In this document: positions 16,449 to 24,945 of the stretch, one piece after another | How the letters are laid out: each line of letters begins with the position of its first letter | Position numbering within the stretch: position 1 is the first letter of the stretch | Source: Paludibacteraceae bacterium | Lineage (GTDB): Bacteria; Bacteroidota; Bacteroidia; Bacteroidales; Paludibacteraceae | Length of the DNA: 32,801 nt | NCBI GenBank assembly: GCA_905236355.1 | Contig: CAJOPG010000011.1 | Span: 1-32,801, forward strand | Direction of reading: 5' to 3' | Position numbers and translations under genes: made by a program | The notes under the pieces: generated by a model | Told to the model about the DNA's origin: nothing | What the model saw: only the letters and a program-made list of their open reading frames with translations | Databases searched by the model: none

Positions 16449-17165
16449 ATGAAAAAGCATATCCCCAACACTCTCACTTGCTGCAACCTGCTCTCAGGAG
16501 CAGTGGCAGTCTGGCTCGCAACAGAGCATCTCTATATCTGCGCCCTCGGCATGATTATTGTCGGCGCCTTGTTCGACTTCTGCGACGGCCTCAGTGCCCG
16601 AGCTCTGAATGTGAGCAGCCCCATCGGCAAAGAACTCGACTCTCTCGCTGACGACATCACCTTCGGGCTCGCACCCGCAATGATGCTCTTCTGCTTCTTG
16701 AAACCTATTGTCGGATATTGGGCACTCATTGCTCTCTTGATGGCAGCTTTCTCGGCATTGCGTTTGGCAAAGTTCAACCTTGACGAGCGTCAGACATCCG
16801 ACTTTATCGGTCTCGCCACACCCGCCAACGCCCTCTTTTGGGGGTGCCTGACAGCCTCTTTTCGCTATCTGCCCCTGCCGCACAACACTCTCACAGCAGG
16901 TTTTCTCTTAACGCTCTCGCTACTATCGTGCTACCTGCTCGTCAGCGAGATACCATTCTTCTCACTCAAGTTCCATGACATGACATGGGCACACAACCGC
17001 ACGCGCTATATCTTTCTTATCGGCTCCGTCCTCATACTTTTGGCGGTGTTGCTGACAGCCGCACTAACGGGGATATGGGTATGGTTTATTCCCTCCGGTG
17101 CCGTCATCATCGTCTGGTATATTCTCCTCGCATTAACCACTCTAAACCATACAAACAACTCCTAA
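16449..17165 (+). CDS. pssA: CDP-diacylglycerol-serine O-phosphatidyltransferase
   Basis: A 238-aa inner-membrane enzyme that joins CDP-diacylglycerol and serine to make phosphatidylserine, the precursor of phosphatidylethanolamine. The CDP-alcohol phosphotransferase signature is complete: D46-G47-xx-A50-R51, G60, D64, D68 (DGLSAR to GKELDSLAD). The rest forms about seven hydrophobic helices, with the PNxLTxxN-like opening (IPNTLTCCNLLSG). The ATG at 16449 is chosen because it lies just after the promoter and directly before the family start. The endonuclease gene begins 47 nt after its stop and may be read through from this promoter. Confidence 0.95.
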   Translation: MKKHIPNTLTCCNLLSGAVAVWLATEHLYICALGMIIVGALFDFCDGLSARALNVSSPIGKELDSLADDITFGLAPAMMLFCFLKPIVGYWALIALLMAAFSALRLAKFNLDERQTSDFIGLATPANALFWGCLTASFRYLPLPHNTLTAGFLLTLSLLSCYLLVSEIPFFSLKFHDMTWAHNRTRYIFLIGSVLILLAVLLTAALTGIWVWFIPSGAVIIVWYILLALTTLNHTNNS

Positions 17166-17212
17166 CCATTCTAAAAACATCCCAAACAACACCCACCATA
17201 CCCGACGACACC

Positions 17213-18982
17213 ATGAAAAGACATATTATCATACTCGCAACCATTCTTATTCCTTTTTTCCTACAGGCTGAGCAGATGCCCGAAGGCTACTACAGCAGCG
17301 CCGACGGAAAGCATGACGCCGAGCTCAAAACCGCACTCAGCAATATCTGCAAAGGAGGCACCCGCGTGCCCTACGGTTCCGACGCCCTGCACACAACCGA
17401 CAATCCCCCACAGTGGCAGAAAGGCGACTGGAAGTCAATGGCTACATGGGGGGCGTTCTTCTTGACAGACCAAAAGTCCGATGGCTCCGTATGGGATATG
17501 TACGGGCCACAAACACGCTATTTCCCTCTGAAAGGCCAGTCGGGAGCAGGACTCGATATCGAGCACGGATTTCCAAAGTCATGGTGGGGAGGTGCTGACA
17601 ACGATGCCTACAAGGATCTCTACCACCTCTCGCCTGCCGACATGTATGCCAACGGCAACAAAAGCAACTACCCCCCGGGATATGTACCTGTTGCCGACAA
17701 ATTCGACAATGGAGTGTTCCGCATGGGGAAAAACCCTGCCTACGGAGACAGTGCCACCTATGTATTTGAGCCTGCCGACTGTTACAAAGGCGACTTCGCA
17801 CGAGCCTACTTCTATATCGCCACTGCCTACGAAGACTTCACATGGCTCAGCGACTTCTCCACTTATATCACCAACGACAGTTATCTGGAGTTCCAACCAT
17901 GGCTTATCAAAGTACTATTGGAATGGCACCGACTGGACCCCGTTGGAGAGAAAGAGCTCAACCGTGCCAATGCCATCAGCAGCATACAACACAACCGCAA
18001 CCCCTATATCGACTACCCTGAGCTGGTGGAATATATCTGGGGAAACAAACAGGGTGAAGATGTTGACTTTTCCACACTCACTTTCACCGGCAGCAACACC
18101 TATACTTATATAGGGGAAAACGACAATCCGTTAGCATTCAAGCCCCAAGACTTGGACGAACAAGGCTTTACGGCAAGTTGGAATAACACCGGTGCAGAGG
18201 AATATACCTTGGAAGTGTTCCACAAAACAACCATCGGTACCAACGACACATTGCTCAATGTACCTATCGTCAAAGCCGCTGACATCACTGCCAATCCCAA
18301 TATCACATGGCAGAAAGAGGATGGTTCAAGCAGCACCTACTCTACCACCGACGGCGGAGGTGCCTTCTACATGAGTACCACAACCGAAAAACGGCGTTTC
18401 TTCATCAACGGACTCAACATCGGCAATAATGCACGCCTCGTGGTTCGTTGCAGCATCTATAACAAAGGCGACCAGAATGCCGTTTTGGTGGTTATCGCCG
18501 ACGGCGATACCCTCGCTCAACAAGATGTTACTTTAGATGAACGCTATTACTCTTTCCCGCTCAGTGCCGGCACACAGGAAATTGTTCTCATACAGAAAGA
18601 GATAGGCAAGAAGCAGGCATATCATCGCATCAGTATGCAACAGATTTTCATTATCCAAGGCGATGAGCAAACCACGGAAATAGCCGTTGAGGGTTACCCT
18701 GTTACGCTGACAAGTCTCGCTCATCGGGTGGATATAGTTATGCCGGAAGACGAGCCTGTCTATTATCGGGTAACTCCGAAGAGTCTTCGCACCTCCAACA
18801 CCGTGGAGGTATGCCGCCACTCTGTCACGCCTACAAGTCTTTCGGAAGTGACCTCACAGCCACCCTTTACGCAGACGGCATCTCCGCAAGCGAAACCGAA
18901 GAAGGTGATTATCGGCAATAGTATCTATATTCTGCTGCCCGATGGCCGGCGTTATTCGATATTAGGGACAGAATTCAAATAG
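17213..18982 (+). CDS. Secreted endonuclease I family nuclease with T9SS-type tail
   Basis: A 589-aa exported protein with a signal peptide (MKRHIIILATILIPFFLQA). Residues about 25-285 match the endonuclease I (EndA/NucM) family: DIEHGFPKSWWG (115-126) holds the catalytic histidine region, DLYHLSPADMYANGNKSN (135-152) the metal-site region, and EWHRLDPV...NRANAISSIQHNRNPYIDYPELVEYIW the family's C-terminal block. Then come a fibronectin-III-like segment (about 305-360), a beta-sandwich region and a short C-terminal tail IIGNSIYILLPDGRRYSILG, likely for T9SS export. It would degrade extracellular DNA outside the cell, for nutrition or against DNA traps (inference). It lies 47 nt after pssA, with no promoter box seen between. 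A perfect terminator follows. Confidence 0.92.
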   Translation: MKRHIIILATILIPFFLQAEQMPEGYYSSADGKHDAELKTALSNICKGGTRVPYGSDALHTTDNPPQWQKGDWKSMATWGAFFLTDQKSDGSVWDMYGPQTRYFPLKGQSGAGLDIEHGFPKSWWGGADNDAYKDLYHLSPADMYANGNKSNYPPGYVPVADKFDNGVFRMGKNPAYGDSATYVFEPADCYKGDFARAYFYIATAYEDFTWLSDFSTYITNDSYLEFQPWLIKVLLEWHRLDPVGEKELNRANAISSIQHNRNPYIDYPELVEYIWGNKQGEDVDFSTLTFTGSNTYTYIGENDNPLAFKPQDLDEQGFTASWNNTGAEEYTLEVFHKTTIGTNDTLLNVPIVKAADITANPNITWQKEDGSSSTYSTTDGGGAFYMSTTTEKRRFFINGLNIGNNARLVVRCSIYNKGDQNAVLVVIADGDTLAQQDVTLDERYYSFPLSAGTQEIVLIQKEIGKKQAYHRISMQQIFIIQGDEQTTEIAVEGYPVTLTSLAHRVDIVMPEDEPVYYRVTPKSLRTSNTVEVCRHSVTPTSLSEVTSQPPFTQTASPQAKPKKVIIGNSIYILLPDGRRYSILGTEFK

Positions 18983-19006
18983 ACGAATTGCGAAACGAGG
19001 ACACCA

Positions 19007-19047
19007 TATAGCGGGTAAGACAAGAAGTCTTACCCGCTATATTTTTT
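19007..19047 (+). terminator. Terminator of the endonuclease gene
   Basis: Perfect 14-bp stem TATAGCGGGTAAGA (19007-19020) with TCTTACCCGCTATA (19028-19041) and a 7-nt loop, followed by six T residues. The T-run abuts the stop codon of the convergent 130-aa gene. Confidence 0.9.
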
Positions 19048-19438
19048 AGTGAGTTGTTTCCGCCTTTTTACGGAGTTGCTTCATCAGCATGGTTCTCACA
19101 AAAGAGGGGAAGTGTATGTAAGTTCGTTTATTGTCAGGCTCCGGTTTGTCTATTTGTTCAAGGAATCGTTGGTGCCAATATGCGTATTTTTCAGGGTCGC
19201 GAAGTTCGGTTGCAGTCATCATAGCAGCTTGCCTAAACAAGTTGATATTGCGCAGTTCTTCACCTTGAGGAGGCATGCGTATTCTGTCACGCGGATTATT
19301 GACAGGATACATTTCGTTTTTTCCAACGACAGGAGGTGTTCCATGAATACGATATTTTTTTTGGCGTGTAACGAGTCCGTTTTTTCCGATTGCTCCATGA
19401 AGAGCGATGAAAGGTGCCTGATAAGTTGCTTGTGACAT
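19046..19438 (-). CDS. Conserved-looking 130-aa protein of unknown function
   Basis: Small, basic, soluble 130-aa protein without signal peptide or membrane helix. Notable segments are ALHGAIGKNGLVTRQKKYR near the N-terminus and NLFRQAAMMTATELRDPEKYAYWHQRF in the middle, a helical-looking block with alternating aromatic and charged residues. I do not recognise the family. The opposite strand is open over almost the same bases, but this strand has a TATCTTTG box 55 nt upstream and protein-like composition, so it is the better reading. It stands alone between a convergent terminator and a large divergent intergenic region. Confidence 0.65.
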   Translation of the reverse strand: MSQATYQAPFIALHGAIGKNGLVTRQKKYRIHGTPPVVGKNEMYPVNNPRDRIRMPPQGEELRNINLFRQAAMMTATELRDPEKYAYWHQRFLEQIDKPEPDNKRTYIHFPSFVRTMLMKQLRKKAETTH

Positions 19439-19492
19439 AGGATTGGATGTTTTGTTAATTGTTAATTTGTTCTGTTTTTTCTTTCAGTGGTG

Positions 19493-19500
19493 CAAAGATA
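19493..19500 (-). promoter_or_regulatory. -7 box of the 130-aa gene
   Basis: Minus-strand TATCTTTG, 55 nt upstream of the start codon. No good TTTG is found at the expected -33 spacing. Confidence 0.55.
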
Positions 19501-19576
19501 TGAACACCGGAGAAAGTATTGTCTATTTTGGTCAGTTTCCGGCGGTTTAAGATAAATAATGTCAGTTATTGAGAAT

Positions 19577-19680
19577 ACTATGGTGAGACTATGGTGAAAT
19601 TACGGTGGGCTTAGGATGTCCCAATAATCACCCAATAATCACCCAATAATCACCCAATAATCACCCAATAATCACCCAAA
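19577..19680. repeat. Array of at least nine 11-bp units
   Basis: Two related units ACTATGGTGAG and ACTATGGTGAA, then ATTACGGTGGG and CTTAGGATGTC (19577-19620), run without a break of phase into five identical copies of CCAATAATCAC (19621-19675) and a partial sixth (CCAAA). The perfect part is likely recent; the diverged part appears older. Confidence 0.92.
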
Positions 19681-19874
19681 GTTAGGTTGTTTGTTTATTG
19701 TTATCTCCTATTTATTGAATAGTGAGTATAGTGGGAATCGCCTTTACACTATTCACTTTTTAGTATTCAGCATATTATTTATTTGCTATTATTTATTACA
19801 TATTATCTATCAATCATTGTCAATTATTCCACACCTATCAGCCATAATTGCACACATAGGGGCTATGTATGTCG

Positions 19875-19882
19875 TATTTTTG
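19875..19882 (+). promoter_or_regulatory. -7 box of the surface-protein operon
   Basis: TATTTTTG fits TAnnTTTG 38 nt before the ATG at 19921. The nearest upstream TTG (19848-19850) is 24 nt away, wider than usual. Confidence 0.5.
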
Positions 19883-19920
19883 CACTCGTAATAATAGGGT
19901 TACGGCCCTGCAACAAGACT

Positions 19921-22854
19921 ATGATGCTACACAAGAATTCAACATTGCGAACCGTTCTGCTTTCAGCAGTATTCTGCTGTGCAGGCGTGATGCCACTTCT
20001 GGCGCAATCCACCGAGGGTAAAGACTTTTGGGTAACCTTTCTGAAGGCGGACTCCTACGATAGTGATGATAAGCCGATAGAACTCTCTCTTACCATTTCT
20101 GCCCAGAAAGCATGCCAAGTAACGATAGAGAACCCCTATTCGGGCTACACAAGGACCATCACCCTTACCGATGACGATTTGCAGGAGGTTCAGCTTTACA
20201 GGGGTACTGCCCAACAACCTGCAGCAAGAGCCAATGATGCCGTGAAATGCTATTCGTTCAACAGCGAGAAAGTGGATACCACCGCTGTGCATGTAACAGC
20301 AACGGAAGACATCTCGCTTTTTGCCAGCAACTGGAAAGACAAATCGTTTGATGCCACCAACATATTGCCCACGGACATTCTGCAAGACTACTACATGATA
20401 CAGAGTTATCCTCCCTCAGCCCACTCTGACACACAACAAGGGACACACTTTGCCATAGTGGCAACAGAGGACAACACGATAGTGGACTATCTGCCGAGTG
20501 TGAGGACTTCGGGACACATGGCAGGTGACACTGTCACCACTCCTGCATTGAAAGCCGGACAAGTATGGTATGTATGGACAGGCATTGGCGGAGGAGACGA
20601 CAAAGACTTGAGCGGCACATGGGTGAAAGCCCGCAACGGCAAGCCTATCGCTGTATTTCAAGGCGCACCGCACACCAATATCCCCAGCAAAATCCGTGAC
20701 CGCGACCATATATTTTCACAGGCGATGCCTACCATCTATTGGGGAAACACTTTTGCTATTACTGCTTCGCAGACCCGCAAGCGTGATAAGATCCGTGTAA
20801 TGGCCTTGTACGATGGCACAGAAGTGTATGTGAACGGCGAATTGGTACACACCTTCGATTTTGCCAACGACAACACCCCCTCCGACCCTACGAAAGCCAC
20901 CAATGCTCCGAAGGGGAAGCACACATTCGAGTTTGAGATTGGCGACAAAGTGGTCAGTTGCACAGATAGCAAGAATAAATTCACTTTGGAGGAACCATTG
21001 GTGGAAGGCAAGAGTTGCTTAATCACCACTTCCTGTCCTTGTGCGGTGCACCTCTTCATGGTGTCGAACCGCTACGATGACACCGCATACGGTGACCCCG
21101 CCATGCTATGGGTTAACCCGATAGAACAGAACATCAATCATATTACCTTTGCCACCTACAAGAGCGACAACACCCACTATTTCAATGCAGTTACCCACAA
21201 GAAGGGTGTTGCCTCCATGAAATTAGACGGTGTTGACATATCCTCCGATTTCGTACCGGTGGAAGGAAGTAATGATGAATATTATTATTGCAGCAAGAAC
21301 ATCAGCCATGATACGCATACCCTCATCGGCGACAGCGGTTTTATCGCCCATGTATATGGCTATGGTGACAAGGAGAGTTACGGCTACAATGCCGGCGGTG
21401 CCGCCCGTCCGCTTAATCTGCAAGTTACTATTCAGGACCAGACTTACACTCCGGGCTTTCCGCTTGAACTCTGTGGCGATGAGACCACGCCTATCGAGTT
21501 TGCCGTCAACCTGAGCGACCCGACTCTTGTGACGAAGATTGTATGGAACTTCGGCGACGGCTCGCCGGAAGTGTATGATGTAACCTCTTGCACACACCTG
21601 TATCCCGAAGAAGGGGTATATGACAAGGCGTTCCTCGTAGTGAAACAAAAGAACGCACCAACCTGTCGCGGAGAAGGTTTCGGCAGTGACACCATTCCGC
21701 TTAACATCACCATCAGCAGTCTGCATATCACTATTGACAGCATCACAGGGTTACTCTGCTACACCGACACATTCCGTCTATACTATCACAACAGAGGGGC
21801 CTTCACCATTGCCGACCTTGGCTGCACCGTCACCTATGACCCGCTTGAGAAGTGGGGTTTCACAACGCAGGAGCTGACATATACAGACGAATATATCGAA
21901 TTCATCCTGCCGGAAAGCACCACGCGGGCACATGAATACAAGGGTCAGAGTCTTGGTCACCTATATTTCACTACCAAATGCAACAACGACACCATTGACC
22001 AATTCATTTTGGACAACATCGGGAAGTTGGACATTGTGGTGGACTCGATTGATGACATGATTTGCAACAACAACACGATGAAGATATACTACCGCAACCT
22101 GACAGGTGTGAGTCTGATTGACAACGAGTGCGTAGTGAAATACGACGAACTTGCCCGAAAGAACGGCTTCAGCGATGAGCAGTTGCAATACACTGACGAG
22201 TATTTCCAGATACAGATACCCGATGAGGCGAATGCGGCATTGCAGTATGCTCTGGAGGTGAATTTGATATCGGAGTGCTCTGCCAGCCCTGAAGTGGCAA
22301 AGATTCCTTTCATCATCAACTACAAGCCGCTTGAGGTGATGGCACAACGCTGGGACAACATCCTTGCCGTGATGAATGAGAAGACGATACTTGACATTCA
22401 AGGTAGCGATTCTTCTTACTATAAAGACGGAGATATGAACTTCCTCGCCTATCAATGGTATTACAATGGTGACATTCTTCCCAACGACACCACCTCGCAA
22501 CTTGACTTGAAAGACCATCCGGATATTACCGGCGGCGAGTTCTATGTATGTCTTGTCAATGCCAAGGGCGATACCCTGTGCTCCTGTCCGATTGCCTTCA
22601 GTGCACCGCCCGCAGCCATGAAGTTCAACGACGATGAAGTGAGAGCTTTCTCCACCACCCACGGCACCAATGTATGGGTGACGACAACCGGTGAGGCAAC
22701 GGCACAATGGATAGGTATAGATGGTACTACTTTAGAAGAGCAAACCATTCCCGAAGGCGGTTGTCTGATAGAGGCACCACGCGAAACAGGACTATATATC
22801 CTGCGCATTATAAGCGAGAAGAAAGAGAAAAACTTCAAGATTATGGTACGATAG
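19921..22854 (+). CDS. IgGFc-binding/PKD-domain surface protein with T9SS tail (paralogue 1)
   Basis: A 977-aa exported protein. The signal peptide ends at PLLAQ (about 29). Residues about 30-490 match the IgGFc-binding-protein N-terminal domain: STEGKDFWVTFL, FAIVATEDNTIVDY, AVFQGAPHTN, RDRDHIFSQAMPT and FIAHVYGYG. A PKD domain follows (about 505-600, VWNFGDGSPE), then two tandem copies of a roughly 100-aa domain (602-697 and 703-800), an Ig-like module (about 806-895; QRWDNILAV, YQWYYNG) and a T9SS type-A-like tail (about 905-977, ending GLYILRIISEKKEKNFKIMVR). A large adhesin or structural surface protein is the likely role; actual IgG binding is not implied. The ATG at 19921 directly begins the signal peptide. 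First gene of a three-gene operon. Confidence 0.88.
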   Translation: MMLHKNSTLRTVLLSAVFCCAGVMPLLAQSTEGKDFWVTFLKADSYDSDDKPIELSLTISAQKACQVTIENPYSGYTRTITLTDDDLQEVQLYRGTAQQPAARANDAVKCYSFNSEKVDTTAVHVTATEDISLFASNWKDKSFDATNILPTDILQDYYMIQSYPPSAHSDTQQGTHFAIVATEDNTIVDYLPSVRTSGHMAGDTVTTPALKAGQVWYVWTGIGGGDDKDLSGTWVKARNGKPIAVFQGAPHTNIPSKIRDRDHIFSQAMPTIYWGNTFAITASQTRKRDKIRVMALYDGTEVYVNGELVHTFDFANDNTPSDPTKATNAPKGKHTFEFEIGDKVVSCTDSKNKFTLEEPLVEGKSCLITTSCPCAVHLFMVSNRYDDTAYGDPAMLWVNPIEQNINHITFATYKSDNTHYFNAVTHKKGVASMKLDGVDISSDFVPVEGSNDEYYYCSKNISHDTHTLIGDSGFIAHVYGYGDKESYGYNAGGAARPLNLQVTIQDQTYTPGFPLELCGDETTPIEFAVNLSDPTLVTKIVWNFGDGSPEVYDVTSCTHLYPEEGVYDKAFLVVKQKNAPTCRGEGFGSDTIPLNITISSLHITIDSITGLLCYTDTFRLYYHNRGAFTIADLGCTVTYDPLEKWGFTTQELTYTDEYIEFILPESTTRAHEYKGQSLGHLYFTTKCNNDTIDQFILDNIGKLDIVVDSIDDMICNNNTMKIYYRNLTGVSLIDNECVVKYDELARKNGFSDEQLQYTDEYFQIQIPDEANAALQYALEVNLISECSASPEVAKIPFIINYKPLEVMAQRWDNILAVMNEKTILDIQGSDSSYYKDGDMNFLAYQWYYNGDILPNDTTSQLDLKDHPDITGGEFYVCLVNAKGDTLCSCPIAFSAPPAAMKFNDDEVRAFSTTHGTNVWVTTTGEATAQWIGIDGTTLEEQTIPEGGCLIEAPRETGLYILRIISEKKEKNFKIMVR

Positions 22855-22889
22855 AAATGTTTAATGTCAAATGTTATAGGATTGAAGTT

Positions 22890-24911
22890 ATGAAACGACA
22901 TATAATTATACTGATTCTCGCGATATTCACCCTGTCAACCACAGGCGTGACAAATGTATATGCAGCGGTACCCCAAACGAAAGCCATGACTGCCGAGCAA
23001 AAGAAGAAAGCCGCCGAGAAAGAAAAGGCACAGAAAGAAAAGGAGAAGCAGAAGGCACAACAGCAGAAAGAGAAAGAGAGAGCCGCAGCACAACGGGAAA
23101 AAGAGAAAGCACAGGCACAGAGGGAGAAAGACAAAGCAGCCGAGGCCAAAGCCAAAGAGCAGGCGGCACGCGATAAGGAGAAAGAGAAAGCGGCTGCCGA
23201 GCGTCAAAAACAGTTGAATGCCAAGGAAGAAGCCCGCGCCAAAGCAGCAGCAGACAAGGAGAAAGCGCAGCAACAGAAGATAGAGGACTATAACAAGCAA
23301 AAAGCCGCATACGACAAGGCCTTAGCCAAACAAGCCAAGGTTGCTCAAGACCCTACCCGCCATTACATCAATGTATGGGGCAAGGGAGGCTATGCCGCCA
23401 TGTTCGACAATCTGAGCAAATACGGCAAGTCGTATGACGGTACCGGTGAGTATGCGCTCTCTGACAAATCGCTGATAGGCGGTGGTGGAGCCGGACTCGG
23501 ATTGGGCTACGAATTAGAGTATAACGTCTTCCGTTTGAATGCCGGACTGGAGTTTACATGGCTCAACTCCACTTCCGTATATTCGTTCCGTCAAGACCGC
23601 AATATGCTATCACCATACGAGATGACTTATCACTATGACACCTACGGTTTCCGCGAGACGCGCAACACCGGCTATGTCGGCATCCCTATTCTGGCCGGTG
23701 CACAGTTTGGAAGATACTTCTTTATGGCCGGTGCCAGAGTGGGATTAGGCGTGCTGGGCAAGTGGAAAAACTATGGTAACTACGATGTTACTGCCACCGA
23801 CCCTATGCTTATTGACCCGCTTGGCGGCGACCCTAATTTAGGGTTGCAAGAGTATGGGATAGCCAAAGGGGCAGCCGGTCATAGTGGCAAGTTGAGTTTG
23901 AAGCAACCAGAGTTAGCAATATTAGGTGAGTTCGGTATCGACTTGGACGAGTGGCTGCAATACAAACCTCAGAAACGCCGCGGCAGAAACCAGAAAAAGT
24001 CGTTCCGCGAGTCACTACATTATAAGGTGAGTGCATTTGCCGAATACGGCGTGTTGAACAACAATGGTTCGGAAGCCAAATTACCGCTCACTTTTGATGA
24101 AACACAGGTGGCAGCTACCGGTAGCAACACCATGTATGCTGTAGCCGACAGAGGCAACGGTTACGAGCTACCCAAGTTGAACAATCTGTTAGTAGGCATC
24201 AAGTTCACCGTGCAATATGAGTTGCCCAAGAAACAGGTGAAGATACCACCAAAGCCGAAAGAGGTACGCATCATTCAGAAACCTGAAAAGCAAGAGCCGC
24301 CTGTAACACCACCGCCGCCACCACCCACACTGAAAGGTATGGTGTATAACATAGAGACCGGTGCACCGCTGTTGGCACAAATAGAACTATATGACGAATC
24401 GGGTACGCAGACGCTATGGCAAGGTAGTTCTGACGAACAAGGGCAGTTCTCCACCAAGCTGGAAGAGGGCAACTATGCTTCGTATATCACCTTGCAGGGC
24501 TATATGCCCTATCAGGACACCGTACGCTTTGTAAGCGGTCCTGTCCGCATAGGCTTGCAGCCCATCAAGCAAGGTGTGAAAGTGGTACTGAACAATATGT
24601 ACTTCGCTACCAACAAAACGCGCATCCTGCCCTCGTCCGAACAGACTTTGGAAGACCTGTATTTCTTCCTCACCGACAACACCGATGCCCGCATCAAGAT
24701 TATCGGTCATACAGATAGTGTAGGTTCCGATGACGCCAACCAGCGTCTGTCGGAAGGTCGTGCGAAAGCTGTGCGTGACGACTTGATAAAGCGTGGCATC
24801 AGTGAAGACCGCCTTGAGTTTGAGGGTCGCGGCGAGAGCGAGCCTATCGACACTAACGATACGGAAGAAGGCCGCCAGAACAACCGCCGTGTAGAGATGG
24901 AGATTTTATAG
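22890..24911 (+). CDS. OmpA-family outer-membrane protein with N-terminal coiled coil
   Basis: A 673-aa protein. It has a signal peptide (1-25), then a very long Lys/Glu/Ala/Gln-rich helix (about 33-150), an outer-membrane beta-barrel-like region (about 158-445), a proline-rich linker (452-480; PPPPPP) and a carboxypeptidase-regulatory-like fold (480-558; GMVYNIETGAPLLAQIEL). A C-terminal OmpA domain (564-673) keeps both peptidoglycan-binding residues, D609 (GHTDS) and R624 (LSEGR), in the family's 15-residue spacing. It should tie the outer membrane to the cell wall. The ATG at 22890 is preferred over 22857 because it begins the signal peptide. Gaps of 35 and 34 nt separate it from the two paralogous surface-protein genes, indicating one transcript. 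Its CRD-plus-OmpA half resembles part of T9SS component PorE, but TPR and propeller domains are absent. Confidence 0.9.
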   Translation: MKRHIIILILAIFTLSTTGVTNVYAAVPQTKAMTAEQKKKAAEKEKAQKEKEKQKAQQQKEKERAAAQREKEKAQAQREKDKAAEAKAKEQAARDKEKEKAAAERQKQLNAKEEARAKAAADKEKAQQQKIEDYNKQKAAYDKALAKQAKVAQDPTRHYINVWGKGGYAAMFDNLSKYGKSYDGTGEYALSDKSLIGGGGAGLGLGYELEYNVFRLNAGLEFTWLNSTSVYSFRQDRNMLSPYEMTYHYDTYGFRETRNTGYVGIPILAGAQFGRYFFMAGARVGLGVLGKWKNYGNYDVTATDPMLIDPLGGDPNLGLQEYGIAKGAAGHSGKLSLKQPELAILGEFGIDLDEWLQYKPQKRRGRNQKKSFRESLHYKVSAFAEYGVLNNNGSEAKLPLTFDETQVAATGSNTMYAVADRGNGYELPKLNNLLVGIKFTVQYELPKKQVKIPPKPKEVRIIQKPEKQEPPVTPPPPPPTLKGMVYNIETGAPLLAQIELYDESGTQTLWQGSSDEQGQFSTKLEEGNYASYITLQGYMPYQDTVRFVSGPVRIGLQPIKQGVKVVLNNMYFATNKTRILPSSEQTLEDLYFFLTDNTDARIKIIGHTDSVGSDDANQRLSEGRAKAVRDDLIKRGISEDRLEFEGRGESEPIDTNDTEEGRQNNRRVEMEIL

Positions 24912-24945
24912 AGATATACTATTGAAAATTTAGAATTTGTACTAT

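Larger units (their letters stand above)
19439..19920. other. Large divergent intergenic region
   Basis: A 482-base non-coding gap. It contains the minus-strand -7 box (19493-19500), the 11-bp array (19577-19680), a 9-bp inverted repeat TGAATAGTG (19716-19724) / CACTATTCA (19747-19755) followed by CTTTTT, and an A/T-rich stretch with a loose 14-bp period starting ATTAT (19774-19815). The -7 box of the surface-protein operon (19875-19882) follows. An upstream in-frame extension of the next gene to 19783 exists but is not protein-like. Confidence 0.6.

Noticed and set aside
19621..19680. Possible CRISPR array
   Set aside because: Units are 11 bp and directly adjacent, with no spacers and no cas genes in the window.
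19783..19920. N-terminal extension of the first IgGFc-type protein to 19783
   Set aside because: It would bury the signal peptide behind 46 residues and cover the -7 box; the ATG at 19921 directly begins a normal signal peptide.
21961..22707. 248-aa minus-strand frame within IgGFc-type paralogue 1
   Set aside because: Antisense of a protein with a conserved domain series; no independent signals.
22935..23300. Leucine/phenylalanine-rich minus-strand frame that looks like a membrane protein
   Set aside because: It is the reverse complement of the Lys/Glu-rich helix of the OmpA-family protein; AAG and GAG codons read backwards as Leu, Phe and Ser.
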